Counted from the stretch's first letter, positions 42,386 through 51,053 are shown. The stretch is DNA of 64,000 bases from Rathayibacter sp. VKM Ac-2856 (GCF_013205055.1 NZ_JABMLF010000002.1:532858-596857), one strand, 5' to 3'. The notes: a model not told the origin generated them from the letters alone. A program made the numbers and translations.

Positions 42386-42889
42386 GTGACCGACCCCGCC
42401 GACGCCCCGCTGAGCGGGGACGACCTCGCCGCCTGGAGCGCGCTCGCGACCGTGCTCGAGCGGCTCCCCGCGGCGCTGGACGCGCAGCTGCTGCGCGACT
42501 CCGGGCTCAGCCACTTCGAGTACGGACTGCTCTACGCCCTCGCCGCGGCGCCGGAGCGGACCCTGCGGATGAGCACCCTCGCGGGCTTCGCGAACTGCTC
42601 GCTGTCGCGGCTCTCGCGCGCGGTCGCGCGGCTGGAGGCGCGCGACTGGGTCGAGCGGCGCCCCGATCCGGAGGACGGCCGCACGACGCTCGCGACGCTG
42701 ACCGAGGCGGGGGCGGCCCAGCAGGCGCAGGCCGCACCGGGGCACGAGGCCCTCGTCCGCGCGGCGGTGCTCGATCCGCTCACCGCCCGGCAGCGGCGGG
42801 AGCTGCAGGCGATCGCCGCGACCATCGCCGGCGCCCTCCACCCGGACGGCGCGTGGACGCCGCCGACGCAGGACCGCGCCGCGAGGTGA
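42386..42889 (+). CDS. MarR-family transcriptional regulator
   Basis: A 167-residue winged-helix regulator. I use GTG at 42386 rather than GTG at 42362: TACGCT (42374-42379) is a -10 box placed so that transcription would begin at this GTG, giving a leaderless message, whereas the earlier GTG lies inside the operator. MarR features are SHFEYGLLYALAAAPERTLR, NCSLSRLSRAVARLEARDWV and PDPEDGRTTLATLTEAG. It probably represses the divergent SDR gene. Confidence 0.88.
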   Translation: MTDPADAPLSGDDLAAWSALATVLERLPAALDAQLLRDSGLSHFEYGLLYALAAAPERTLRMSTLAGFANCSLSRLSRAVARLEARDWVERRPDPEDGRTTLATLTEAGAAQQAQAAPGHEALVRAAVLDPLTARQRRELQAIAATIAGALHPDGAWTPPTQDRAAR

Positions 42890-42928
42890 TCACCCCGCGG
42901 CGCGGTCGGCCGAGGCCCTACCGGCGGC

Positions 42929-43483
42929 TCACCAGCCGAAGGTGTAGCCGGGGAGGTTGAAGTAGCTCCGGTACTCCCAGTAGATCGTGGGGTTCCCGTC
43001 GGGCATCTCCCCGGGGTAGCTCCGCTCGGCGAGGACGGCTCCGGAGGCGCTCCGCACCGTGATGTCGACGTCCCACGCGTCCCCGGGGAGCGACGCCGTC
43101 CAGGGGCCACCGCTCGTCGGCAGGAGGGGCGACACCTGCGTGTGGGAGCCGCCGTCGCTCTGCCGATAGCTCAGCTCGACGGTGACGGGCTCCGGCGCGC
43201 CCGAGTTCGAGAACCCGAGGATGCGCTCCGACACCGGCGTCGAGGACCCGCCTGCGCTGCTCCGGGCGATCGCCTCCGCGATGCTGACGGCCGTGTACCA
43301 GGGAGCGGTGCCCGGGGCGGCCCCGTGCGCGCCCTGTGCGGCGGACCCCAGGACGGAGGCCTGCTCGACGGCTGCCGCGACCGCGGGGGCGGTGCTCTCG
43401 TCCGCCGTCGCCGCCGGCGCGGCCGCCAGACCGAGGAGTGCGATCGTCGCCGAGCAGATGGCCAAGGTCTTCCGGAGCGTCAT
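42929..43483 (-). CDS. Secreted protein of unknown function
   Basis: A 184-residue exported protein. The signal peptide ends near residue 27 (LAAAPAATA). The mature protein has an Ala-rich helical start and a beta-rich end with EPVTVELSYRQSDGGSHTQV, WTASLPGDAWDVDITVRS and a terminal YFNLPGYTFGW. It lacks the SPQKRVTI-type core. ATG at 43483 has AAAGGGA. Its 5' leader (CTGGTCGCA, then GGAAAGGGA) closely matches the leader of the secreted-protein gene at 36172, which suggests common expression or a duplicated upstream region. Confidence 0.75.
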   Translation of the reverse strand: MTLRKTLAICSATIALLGLAAAPAATADESTAPAVAAAVEQASVLGSAAQGAHGAAPGTAPWYTAVSIAEAIARSSAGGSSTPVSERILGFSNSGAPEPVTVELSYRQSDGGSHTQVSPLLPTSGGPWTASLPGDAWDVDITVRSASGAVLAERSYPGEMPDGNPTIYWEYRSYFNLPGYTFGW

Positions 43484-43669
43484 GGTGATCCCTTTCCTTC
43501 GCTGCGACCAGTGGCGGAGGACCCGAGCCGTCGGGTCACCGCTCGCAGACCGTGAGGTGGTCATTCTGCTGACGTCGCGCCGGAAGAACCTCATCTGCGG
43601 CGGAGAACGGGCGAGGTGGCGCAGAGCGGTGCGATGGCGGGACCCGGTCGACCGGCGTCCCGGGCCGGA

Positions 43670-44233
43670 TCAGCTGACGACGATGCGGGTGAAGACCGCG
43701 GGCGCGTCGTCGGCGGGGTTCGCGTAGGCGTAGGCGCGGGCGGTCGAGAAGGCGACGTGCTGCCCGACGGCGAGCCGGACGTCCGCCTCGCCGTCGCGCT
43801 CGAGCAGGAGCACGCCGGAAGTGACCAGGAGGATCTCGTGCCAGCCCTCGGGATCGGGCTGCGCGCGGTAGCGGTCGCCGGGGCCGAGGGTCCAGGTCCA
43901 GAGCTGCGCCTCGGCGCGGGACGGGACGGAGGCGAGCAGGACGGCGACGCTCGCCGCATCGGCGCCGCGCCACGCCACCTCGTCGATCGCCGTGGGGGCG
44001 GATCCGGGTGCCGAGACGAGGGCGGTGAAGCTCGAGCCCAGCGCGGCGGCGAGGCGGTCGACGCCGGTGAGGCTGATGTTCGCCTCGCCCGCCTCGAGAT
44101 TGACGATGGTGCGCCGGCTGATGCCGGAGAGCTCGGCGAGCGCCGCCTGACTCAGGCCGGCGTCCGTGCGGGCGCGGCGGAGGTTGCTGCCGACGTGGGC
44201 GAGGACGGCGGAGGGCTCTGGCGTGCGCATCAT
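43670..44233 (-). CDS. XRE regulator with a C-terminal cupin domain
   Basis: A 187-residue regulator: XRE helix-turn-helix in residues 14-65 (LRRARTDAGLSQAALAELSG, SRRTIVNLEAGEANIS) and a small cupin beta-barrel after about residue 100 (DPEGWHEILLVTSGVLLLER). Of two adjacent ATGs I use 44233, because the -10 box inside the palindrome places the transcript start there. It is divergent from an EamA exporter gene and probably represses it and itself, responding to a small ligand bound in the cupin. Confidence 0.9.
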   Translation of the reverse strand: MMRTPEPSAVLAHVGSNLRRARTDAGLSQAALAELSGISRRTIVNLEAGEANISLTGVDRLAAALGSSFTALVSAPGSAPTAIDEVAWRGADAASVAVLLASVPSRAEAQLWTWTLGPGDRYRAQPDPEGWHEILLVTSGVLLLERDGEADVRLAVGQHVAFSTARAYAYANPADDAPAVFTRIVVS

Positions 44234-44257
44234 TCTGCACTCTATAGTGTGCAGAAT
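44232..44257. promoter_or_regulatory. Shared symmetrical operator-promoter for two leaderless divergent genes
   Basis: A 26-bp palindrome with 24 symmetric positions: ATTCTGCAC, a centre containing CTATAG, then GTGCAGAAT. On each strand a TATAG-type -10 box stands 7 bases before an ATG (44256 on plus, 44233 on minus), so both messages are predicted leaderless and both promoters lie under one operator. Confidence 0.82.
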
Positions 44258-45233
44258 GCTGCGCACTCGACTCCTCTCGGCCGTCCGGTTCTCGCGACCC
44301 GAGTGGGCGCTGATCGGGATCACGGCGCTCTGGGGCGGGACCTTCCTGGCGGTGCACGTCGCGATGCAGCACAGCGGTCCGCTCTTCTTCGTCGGCGTGC
44401 GATTCGTGGCGGCGGGGGTGATCAGCGCGCTGGTCTTCCACCGGTCGCTGCGCGGGATGCGGCGGATCGACCTGGGCGCGGGAGCGGCGATCGGCGCGAT
44501 GATCTTCCTCGGCTACGGGCTGCAGACCTACGGACTGCAGACGGTCTCGAGCAGCACCTCGGCCTTCCTCACCGCACTGTACGTGCCGATCGTGCCGCTG
44601 CTGCAGTGGGTCGTCCTGCGGCGCAGGCCCGGCGTGCCGACGCTCGTGGGCGTCGGGCTCGCGTTCGCCGGACTGCTGCTGATCGCGGGGCCGCAGACGG
44701 GGGTGGGGCTGGGCGCGGGCGAGATCGCCACGCTGATCAGCACCCTGCCGATCGCCGCCGAGATCATCCTGATCAGCGCGTTCGCCGGCCGGGTCGACCT
44801 CGGGCGAGTGACGGTGGTGCAGCTCCTGGTCGCCGGTGTCCTCTCCTTCGCCTGCATGCCGCTCGCCGGCGAGGCGGTCCCCGCGTTCTCGTGGGTCTGG
44901 CTCGTCGCCGCCCTCGCCCTCGGCGCCAGCAGCTGCCTGATCCAGCTGACGATGAACTGGGCGCAGCGCTCGGTCTCGCCGACGCGCGCGACGATCATCT
45001 ACTCGGCCGAGCCGGTCTGGGGCGGGGTGATCGGGCGGCTCGCGGGCGACCGGCTGCCGGCGCTCGCGCTGGTGGGGGCGGCGCTGATCGTCGCGGGCAC
45101 GCTCGTGAGCGAGCTGCGGCCGCGCGGCGCGCGGGTGGCGGAGGGCGCGGGCGCGGGTGGCGGGACGACCGCGGCCGAGGGCGAGGATCCGCCAGCACGA
45201 GACGGCGTGGTCTCCTCGGGGTCGACCGGCTGA
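44256..45233 (+). CDS. EamA/DMT-family transporter
   Basis: A 325-residue membrane protein with ten hydrophobic segments in two EamA repeats (first starts WALIGITALWGGTFLAVHVA near residue 16; second starts near 165 with ISTLPIAAEIILISAFAGRV). Members export amino acids, metabolites or drugs. The C-terminal tail is long, Ala/Gly/Glu-rich and cytoplasmic. It faces the cupin-XRE regulator gene, which likely controls it. The ligand of that regulator may be the exported compound. Confidence 0.93.
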   Translation: MLRTRLLSAVRFSRPEWALIGITALWGGTFLAVHVAMQHSGPLFFVGVRFVAAGVISALVFHRSLRGMRRIDLGAGAAIGAMIFLGYGLQTYGLQTVSSSTSAFLTALYVPIVPLLQWVVLRRRPGVPTLVGVGLAFAGLLLIAGPQTGVGLGAGEIATLISTLPIAAEIILISAFAGRVDLGRVTVVQLLVAGVLSFACMPLAGEAVPAFSWVWLVAALALGASSCLIQLTMNWAQRSVSPTRATIIYSAEPVWGGVIGRLAGDRLPALALVGAALIVAGTLVSELRPRGARVAEGAGAGGGTTAAEGEDPPARDGVVSSGSTG

Positions 45234-45234
45234 T

Positions 45235-45935
45235 CCAGGCGGACCTCCGGCACGCGGAACCACCTCCGGCACGCGGAATCCAGCCGATCCCACGAGCCGA
45301 AGCCGAAGCCACGAGCCGAACATCCCGCACAGCCACCCTTGGCACGCGAAACGAGCTCCGGAACGCGGAAACCAGCCGGATCTGCGAGCCGGAGCCGAAT
45401 TCACGAGCCGGAGATCCGCACAGCCGGCTTCGGCACGCGGAACGAGCTTCGGCACGCGGAAAGCGGCCGGAGCCGGATTCACGAGCCGGGGATCCCGCAC
45501 GGCCACCTCCGGCACGTGAAACGAGCTTCGGCACGCGGAAAGCGGCCGATCCCGCGAGCCGGAGCCGGATTCACGAGCCGGAGATCCGCACAGCCGGCTT
45601 CGGCACGCGGAACGAGCTTCGGCACGCGGAAAGCGGCCGGAGGCGAATTCACGAGCCGGAGATCCCGCACAGCCACCTCCGGCACGTGAAACGAGCTTCG
45701 GCACGCGGAAACAGGTCGATCCCACGAGCCGAAGGCGGATTTACGAGCCGGGGATCCCGCACAGCCACCTCGGGTACGCGAAACGAGCTTCGGCACGCGG
45801 AAACAGGTCGATCCCGCGAGCCGGAGGCGGATTCACGAGCCGGAGGTCGCCGCGGCGACGTCGGGCACGCGGAAACGGCTCCGGCACGCGGGGATCGGGC
45901 GATCTGACGAGCCGAGGGCGGAAATGCGAGCCGGA
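45235..45935. repeat. Degenerate tandem repeat array of about 80-95-bp units
   Basis: At least six units recur, best marked by CGAGCTTCGGCACGCGGAA at about 45438, 45514, 45609, 45690 and 45787, and by ATTCACGAGCCGG. Spacing alternates between about 75 and 97 bases because units differ by small indels. The array is open in several frames on both strands, but no frame has a credible start, so I do not call a gene. From 45960 to 46015 a second small repeat (GGCGCGGCGGACGCA, three times) follows. No other feature is seen between 45234 and 46078. Confidence 0.85.
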
Positions 45936-46078
45936 GGTGCAGGCAGAGGATCGAGGCGGACGCAGTACGGCGCGGCGGACGCACAAAGGCGCGGCGGACG
46001 CAGGACGGCGCGGCGCACCGGGCCGCCGGGCCGTGGAGGAGCGCATCCCGCTCACCCCGCTGGCGACCTGGCAGGAAG

Positions 46079-46097
46079 TTAGGTTAGGTTAACCTTC
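46079..46097 (+). promoter_or_regulatory. Iron box (IdeR/DtxR-type operator)
   Basis: TTAGGTTAGGTTAACCTTC matches the DtxR/IdeR consensus (TTAGGTTAGGCTAACCTAA) at all but three or four positions. It lies 31 bases upstream of the siderophore-binding lipoprotein gene, so the operon should be repressed by iron-loaded regulator. Confidence 0.88.
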
Positions 46098-46128
46098 GCA
46101 ACCCCGTCACCCCCTCCGAAGGATCGCC

Positions 46129-47205
46129 GTGCTCTCCTCCCGCAGCCCCCTCCGCCGCAGCCCCGCCCGCCGCACGCCCCTGCGCGTCACCGCCGTCGCC
46201 GCGCTCGGCCTCTCCGCCCTGCTGCTCACGGCCTGCTCCGCGGGAGCCGACGCCGCGGGCACCGGCAGCGATTCCGACGCCGCCTCGACCGGCGCGGGCT
46301 TCCCCGTCACCGTCGAGCACGCGTTCGGCGAGACCACCGTCGAGTCGGCCGACCGCGTCGTCGCGACCAGCTGGACCAATCAGGACGTCGCGCTCGCGCT
46401 CGGTGTGACCCCGGTCGGCTTCGCGAAGGCGTCCTACGGCGACGAGGACGGCGACGGCCTCCTCGCCTGGACGAAGGAGGCGCTCGACGCGAGCGGCGCC
46501 GAGACCCCGACCCTCTTCGACGAGACCGACGGCGTGCCGTTCGAGGCGATCTCGGACCTCGCGCCCGACGTGATCCTCTCGGCCTACTCCGGCATCACGC
46601 AGCAGGACTACGACACCCTCACCCAGATCGCGCCGACCGTCGCGTACCCCGGCCTGCCCTGGGCGACCACCTGGCAGGACTCCGCGAAGCTCGACGGCGA
46701 GGCGCTCGGACTGGGCGACGAGGCCGAGGCGAAGGTCGCCGAGGTCGAGGACGAGATCGACGCCGCGGTCGCCGCGAAGCCCTCGCTCGCCGGCAAGACC
46801 TTCACCTACGGCTGGTACGACCCGACCGACGCCAGCACCTTCACCTACTACACCGGCAACGACGCGCGGGTGAAGTTCGTCGAGGACCTCGGCCTCGAGC
46901 TCGCCCCGAGCGTCGTCTCGCTCACCGGCGACTCCGAGCTGTTCAGCGGCACCGTCAGCGCCGAGAACGCCGACCAGCTCGACGCCGACGTCCTCATCGT
47001 CTACGGCGACGAGACCACCCTCCCGGCGCTCCAGGCCGACCCGCTGCTCTCGAAGATCCCCGCGGTCGCCCGCGGCTCGGTCTACGTCCTCACCGACGAC
47101 TCCTCCGAGGCGATGGCGACCTCGTCGCCGAACCTGCTGAGCATCCCGTGGGTGCTCGACGAGTACACCACCGGGCTCGCGACCGCCGCCGACAAGGTGT
47201 CGTGA
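46129..47205 (+). CDS. Iron-siderophore ABC transporter binding lipoprotein
   Basis: A 358-residue lipoprotein from GTG at 46129, preceded by GAAGGATC. The signal peptide has an Arg-rich start and lipobox LLTAC (Cys 36). The mature part has the FepB/FhuD-like (Peripla_BP_2) features VTVEHAFGETTVESADRVVA, DLAPDVILSAYSGITQQDYD and ADVLIVYGDETTLPAL. It binds ferric siderophore and delivers it to the two permeases. The iron box at 46079 controls it. It is coupled to the next gene by a GTGA overlap. Confidence 0.94.
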   Translation: MLSSRSPLRRSPARRTPLRVTAVAALGLSALLLTACSAGADAAGTGSDSDAASTGAGFPVTVEHAFGETTVESADRVVATSWTNQDVALALGVTPVGFAKASYGDEDGDGLLAWTKEALDASGAETPTLFDETDGVPFEAISDLAPDVILSAYSGITQQDYDTLTQIAPTVAYPGLPWATTWQDSAKLDGEALGLGDEAEAKVAEVEDEIDAAVAAKPSLAGKTFTYGWYDPTDASTFTYYTGNDARVKFVEDLGLELAPSVVSLTGDSELFSGTVSAENADQLDADVLIVYGDETTLPALQADPLLSKIPAVARGSVYVLTDDSSEAMATSSPNLLSIPWVLDEYTTGLATAADKVS

Positions 47206-48263
47206 CCGCTCAGGACACGGCACCCCACCGGCGCCCCGGAGACGGCGACACCCGCCTCCGGGGCGCTGCCGCGCGCGTGCGGATCCCGGCGCTGATCGCG
47301 GTGGTCGCGGCGCTCGTCGTCGCGTCGGTGCTCTCGCTCGTCTACGGCTCCCGCGAGATCCCGCTCGGCGAGATCTGGCCGGCGCTCACCGCGCCCGACC
47401 CGGACTCGATCGTCGACGCGGCGGTGCAGGGGCGCATCCCGCGCACGGTCCTAGCACTGCTCGTCGGCGCCGCGCTCGGCCTCGCCGGCGCGGTGATGCA
47501 GGGGATGACGCGCAACCCGCTCGCCGACCCGGGGATCCTCGGGCTCAACGCGGGCGCCTCCCTCGCCGTCGTGCTCGGCATCTCGACGGTCGGCGCGACG
47601 ACCCTCCCCCAGTTCATCTGGCTCGCCTTCCTCGGCGCGGCGGCGGCCGGCGCGTTCGTCTACGCGGTCGCCTCGCTCGGCCGCGAGGGCGCGACCCCGC
47701 TCAAGCTGGCACTGGCCGGCGCCGCCACCGCCGCGGCGCTCGCCTCGCTGATCAGCGCCGTGCTGCTGACCCAGGACGCAACGCTCAACCGATTCCGCTT
47801 CTGGCAGGTCGGCGGAGTCGGCGGCGCGGAGTCCGCGGGCATCCTCCAGGTCCTCCCCTTCCTCGTCGTCGGCGGCGCGCTCGCGATCGGCAGCGCCCGC
47901 GGACTCGACGCCCTCGCCCTCGGCGATGACCTCGCCACGGGTCTCGGCCGCCGCGTCGGCCGCACCCGTCTCGTCGCCGGTCTCGCCGCGGTGCTGCTCT
48001 GCGGAGCGGCGACCGCGATCGCGGGGCCGATCGGCTTCATCGGGCTCACCGTCCCGCACGTCGCGCGCCGCATCACCGGGCCCTCGCACGCCTGGCTCCT
48101 CCCCTCCTCCGCGCTGCTCGGCGCGCTGCTGCTGCTCGTCGCCGACGTGATCGGCCGTGTGGTCGCGCGCCCGAGCGACGTCGAGGTCGGCATCGTGACC
48201 GCGCTGATCGGAGCGCCGGTGCTGATCGCGATCGTGCGCCGCTCGAAGGTGCGGGCGCTGTGA
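47202..48263 (+). CDS. Iron-siderophore ABC transporter permease (FecCD family)
   Basis: A 353-residue membrane protein, GTG at 47202 overlapping the lipoprotein stop. Family features are GRIPRTVLALLVGAALGLAG, MTRNPLADPGILGLNAGASL (about residues 102-121) and GPIGFIGLTVPHVARRITGP. About ten transmembrane segments. It pairs with the following FecCD permease as a heterodimer. Confidence 0.94.
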   Translation: MTAQDTAPHRRPGDGDTRLRGAAARVRIPALIAVVAALVVASVLSLVYGSREIPLGEIWPALTAPDPDSIVDAAVQGRIPRTVLALLVGAALGLAGAVMQGMTRNPLADPGILGLNAGASLAVVLGISTVGATTLPQFIWLAFLGAAAAGAFVYAVASLGREGATPLKLALAGAATAAALASLISAVLLTQDATLNRFRFWQVGGVGGAESAGILQVLPFLVVGGALAIGSARGLDALALGDDLATGLGRRVGRTRLVAGLAAVLLCGAATAIAGPIGFIGLTVPHVARRITGPSHAWLLPSSALLGALLLLVADVIGRVVARPSDVEVGIVTALIGAPVLIAIVRRSKVRAL

Positions 48264-49351
48264 GCGCCGACGTCGGCCGGGCGGCCAGGGCGATCCGTCC
48301 TCCCGTGGGCACCGCTGCGCTCGGCATCGCCGCCGGCCGACGGCGCCGCGCACGCCGGACCGCGCTGGGCTGCACGGTGCTCGCGCTGCTCGCCCTCGCG
48401 CTCGTCGTCGTGTCGCTGTCCGTCGGCAGCACCGTGTACTCCCCGCTCGACGTGCTGCGGGTGCTGCTCGGCGAGACGGTGCCCGGCGCCTCCTTCACCG
48501 TCGGCACCCTGCGCCTGCCGCGCACCCTGACCGCGGTGCTGGTGGGCCTGGGCTTCGGGATGGGCGGCGTGATCTTCCAGACGATGCTGCGGAACGCGCT
48601 CGCCAGCCCCGACATCATCGGCATCACCTCGGGCGCGAGCGCGGCGGCGGTCGTCGCGATCGCGTTCTTCGGGCTGTCCGGCGGCGCGGTCTCGGTGATC
48701 GCGGTCGCGGCGGCCCTCGTCACGGCGCTGCTGATCGCGTGGCTCGCGGACGGCCGCGGCGTGATGGGGGCCCGGCTGATCCTGATCGGCATCGGGATCG
48801 CCGCGATGCTGCAGAGCGTCATCGCCTACGTGCAGACCCGCGCGCAGTTCGAGGACGTGCAGGAGTCGCTGCGCTGGCTGACCGGCAGCCTCAACTCCGC
48901 GTCGTGGTCGGCGGTGCCGGCGCTCGCGCTGTCGATGCTGGTGCTCGTGCCGCTCGCGCTGCTGCTGGCCGGGCGGCTGTCGATGCTCCAGCTCGGCGAC
49001 GAGTCGGCGACCGCGCTCGGCGTCGACATCCGGCGCAGCAGGCTGGGGCTGCTCGCGGTGGCGGTGTGCCTGGTGGCCGTCGCGACCGCCGCGACCGGTC
49101 CGATCGCGTTCGTCGCCTTCGTCTCCGGGCCGATCGCGCGGCGGCTCGTGCCGGACGCGCGCGTGCCGCTGATCCCGTCCGCGCTCGTCGGGATCGTCGT
49201 CGTGCTCGCGGCGGACCTGATCGCGCAGCACGTCGCCGGGCTCGCCTTCTCCGGCGCCCGCTTCCCCGTCGGGGTGGTGACCGGTGCGCTCGGCGCGCCG
49301 TTCCTGCTCTGGCTCCTCGCCCGCCGCAACCGCACCGGAGGGTCGCTGTGA
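48260..49351 (+). CDS. Iron-siderophore ABC transporter permease (FecCD family)
   Basis: A 363-residue membrane protein, GTG at 48260 with a GTGA overlap. Family features are LRLPRTLTAVLVGLGFGMGG, LRNALASPDIIGITSGASAA and GPIAFVAFVSGPIARRLVP. It has a longer basic cytoplasmic N-terminus than its partner. It is the second half of the permease dimer. Confidence 0.94.
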   Translation: MSADVGRAARAIRPPVGTAALGIAAGRRRRARRTALGCTVLALLALALVVVSLSVGSTVYSPLDVLRVLLGETVPGASFTVGTLRLPRTLTAVLVGLGFGMGGVIFQTMLRNALASPDIIGITSGASAAAVVAIAFFGLSGGAVSVIAVAAALVTALLIAWLADGRGVMGARLILIGIGIAAMLQSVIAYVQTRAQFEDVQESLRWLTGSLNSASWSAVPALALSMLVLVPLALLLAGRLSMLQLGDESATALGVDIRRSRLGLLAVAVCLVAVATAATGPIAFVAFVSGPIARRLVPDARVPLIPSALVGIVVVLAADLIAQHVAGLAFSGARFPVGVVTGALGAPFLLWLLARRNRTGGSL

Positions 49352-50190
49352 CCGCTTCCCCGTCTCCCGTCCCGTCCACCGCCGCCGCGCCGGGCCACTC
49401 CACGCTGGCGGTCGACGGCGTGACGCTCGCCTACGACGAGCGCGTGGTCGTCGACGGGCTGTCGCTGAGCGTGCCGACCGGGGAGATCAGCGTGATCGTC
49501 GGCGCGAACGCCTGCGGCAAGTCGACGCTGCTGCGCGCGATGGCGCGGCTGATCACGCCGCGCGAGGGCGCCGTGCTGCTGGACGGCGAGGCGATCCACC
49601 GCCTCCCCACGCGCCAGGTGGCGCAGCGGGTGGGGCTGCTGCCGCAGACGCCGATCGCGCCCGAGGGGATCGCCGTCGCGGATCTGGTGGCGCGCGGCCG
49701 GTACCCGCACCGCGGCTGGTTCGGGCGGGGCGCCTCCGCGGACGACGACGCGATCGTGGAGGACGCGCTGCGCGCCACCGGGACCCTCGAGATCGCGGAC
49801 CGGCCGGTCGACGAGCTGTCCGGCGGGCAGCGGCAGCGGGTGTGGATCGCGTTGGCGCTGGCGCAGCGGACGGACGTGCTGCTGCTCGACGAGCCGACGA
49901 CCTACCTCGACGTCTCGCACCAGATCGAGGTGCTCGACCTGCTGACCGACCTCAACCGCGAGCGCGGAACGACGATCGTGATCGTCCTGCACGACCTCAA
50001 CCTCGCGGCGCGCTACGCCGACCACCTCTTCGCGGTGCGGGCCGGCGCGCTGTACGCGTCGGGCACGCCGACGGAGGTGGTGACGGCGGAGACGGTGCGC
50101 GCGGTCTTCGGGATGGAGTCGCGCGTGATCGCGGACCCGGTGTCGGGGACGCCGCTCGTGCTGCCGATCGGGCGGCACCACTCGGGGTGA
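49348..50190 (+). CDS. Iron-siderophore ABC transporter ATP-binding protein (FecE/FepC type)
   Basis: A 280-residue ATPase, GTG at 49348 with a GTGA overlap. Walker A is GANACGKST (residues 52-60; Ala replaces the usual Gly), the signature is LSGGQRQRV, and Walker B is LLLDEPTTYLD with switch His in VLHDLN. The stretch GRYPHRGWFGRGASADDDAI is typical of siderophore importers. It is the last gene of the operon and is followed by a hairpin. Confidence 0.94.
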   Translation: MTASPSPVPSTAAAPGHSTLAVDGVTLAYDERVVVDGLSLSVPTGEISVIVGANACGKSTLLRAMARLITPREGAVLLDGEAIHRLPTRQVAQRVGLLPQTPIAPEGIAVADLVARGRYPHRGWFGRGASADDDAIVEDALRATGTLEIADRPVDELSGGQRQRVWIALALAQRTDVLLLDEPTTYLDVSHQIEVLDLLTDLNRERGTTIVIVLHDLNLAARYADHLFAVRAGALYASGTPTEVVTAETVRAVFGMESRVIADPVSGTPLVLPIGRHHSG

Positions 50191-50238
50191 GGGCGGCGGC
50201 TACTCGACCAGCACGAGGCGGCGAGGCGTCCGCGGACG

Positions 50239-50272
50239 GTCGAGGCGTCCCGGTGCAGCTGGACGCCTCGAC
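50239..50272. terminator. Hairpin after the siderophore operon
   Basis: GTCGAGGCGTCC (50239-50250) pairs perfectly with GGACGCCTCGAC (50261-50272). A second copy of the right arm (GGACGCCTCGACGG) follows at about 50280. There is no U-tract. The gap 50191-50498 otherwise holds only the family A repeat. Confidence 0.65.
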
Positions 50273-50322
50273 GGTTGGAGGACGCCTCGACGGTGTGCTG
50301 CTCGCGCCGGCGCGCGGCCGTC

Positions 50323-50449
50323 CATGCTGATCGAGTAGCCCGCGCAGCGGGCGTATCGAGATCCACCCGGGCCGACGGGTGGTCTGCAGAACCGCCGTGT
50401 CGGCGACGGTGGGTCTCGATACGCCCCGTCGGGGCTGCTCGACCAGCAT
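50323..50449. repeat. Family A repeat, complete element
   Basis: Left half CATGCTGATCGAGTAGCC to GCGTATCGAGATCCACC, a centre of about 45 bases, then right half GGTGGGTCTCGATACG to CTGCTCGACCAGCAT. The inner hairpins are CCGCGCAGCGGG and CCCCGTCGGGG. Confidence 0.85.
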
Positions 50450-50498
50450 CAGGCGGCGGCGGTGGCGGCGGCGGGAGGGGCTCGGTAGCCTGCGGAGC

Positions 50499-50969
50499 AT
50501 GAGGGTGCGCGGGATGGTCGCGGGGGTCCTGGGACTCGGGCTGGCGCTCGGGACGGCCGGGTGCGCGGCCGGGCCGGAGCTGGTCGGGGCGCAGGGGGAT
50601 CTGCACGTCGCGGACGACGGGCGGGCGGTCTTCTGCGCGTTCGACATCGATCCGGGGTTCTCGGGCCCGGCCGAGCCGTGCGCCGACGGCATCGAGACGA
50701 CCGGGGTGCCGCTCGACGCGGTCGAGGAGCCCAGCGGCTCGGCCCTCGCGGACGGCGCGGGACAGCGCTCCGTGGCGCAGGCCGGCGGCCTCGCCCGCAC
50801 CGCGGCGGACGGCACGCGGATCTACACGGTGTTCCTCGTCGGGAGCGTCGCCGACGACGTCTTCGCCGTCACCGAGGTGGGCACCGCCGCGCACACGCTG
50901 CCGCAGGAGCCGGAGTCGCCGCGGTCCGGGACGCCCGGCGGCTTCCTCCTCCCGGTCGTCCCGAGCTGA
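50499..50969 (+). CDS. Putative lipoprotein, unknown
   Basis: A 156-residue exported protein. The signal peptide ends in a lipobox, GTAGC (Cys 22), so it is a likely membrane-anchored lipoprotein. The mature part is acidic, with two Cys in VFCAFDIDPGFSGPAEPC that could form a disulfide, and a beta-rich end (TRIYTVFLVGSVADDVFAVT). ATG at 50499 lies 8 bases after TAGCCT, so the leader may be very short. I do not recognise a family. Confidence 0.7.
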   Translation: MRVRGMVAGVLGLGLALGTAGCAAGPELVGAQGDLHVADDGRAVFCAFDIDPGFSGPAEPCADGIETTGVPLDAVEEPSGSALADGAGQRSVAQAGGLARTAADGTRIYTVFLVGSVADDVFAVTEVGTAAHTLPQEPESPRSGTPGGFLLPVVPS

Positions 50970-51053
50970 GAACGGCTCTTCCTGGGGCCGGTGTCGGAGG
51001 CGTGTGGCACCCTCCTCCGAGGAGTCCGCAGGCGGCGGACGGAGCGGAGCGGC

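Noticed and set aside
41495..42841. 448-codon frame extending the SDR gene upstream
   Set aside because: The extension crosses the divergent promoter region and the MarR gene. The SDR fold begins right after ATG 42286.
45235..45935. Open frames in several registers on both strands as a possible repeat-rich protein gene
   Set aside because: No frame has a ribosome binding site or a stable start, and the openness comes from the repeat composition. Kept as a repeat array.
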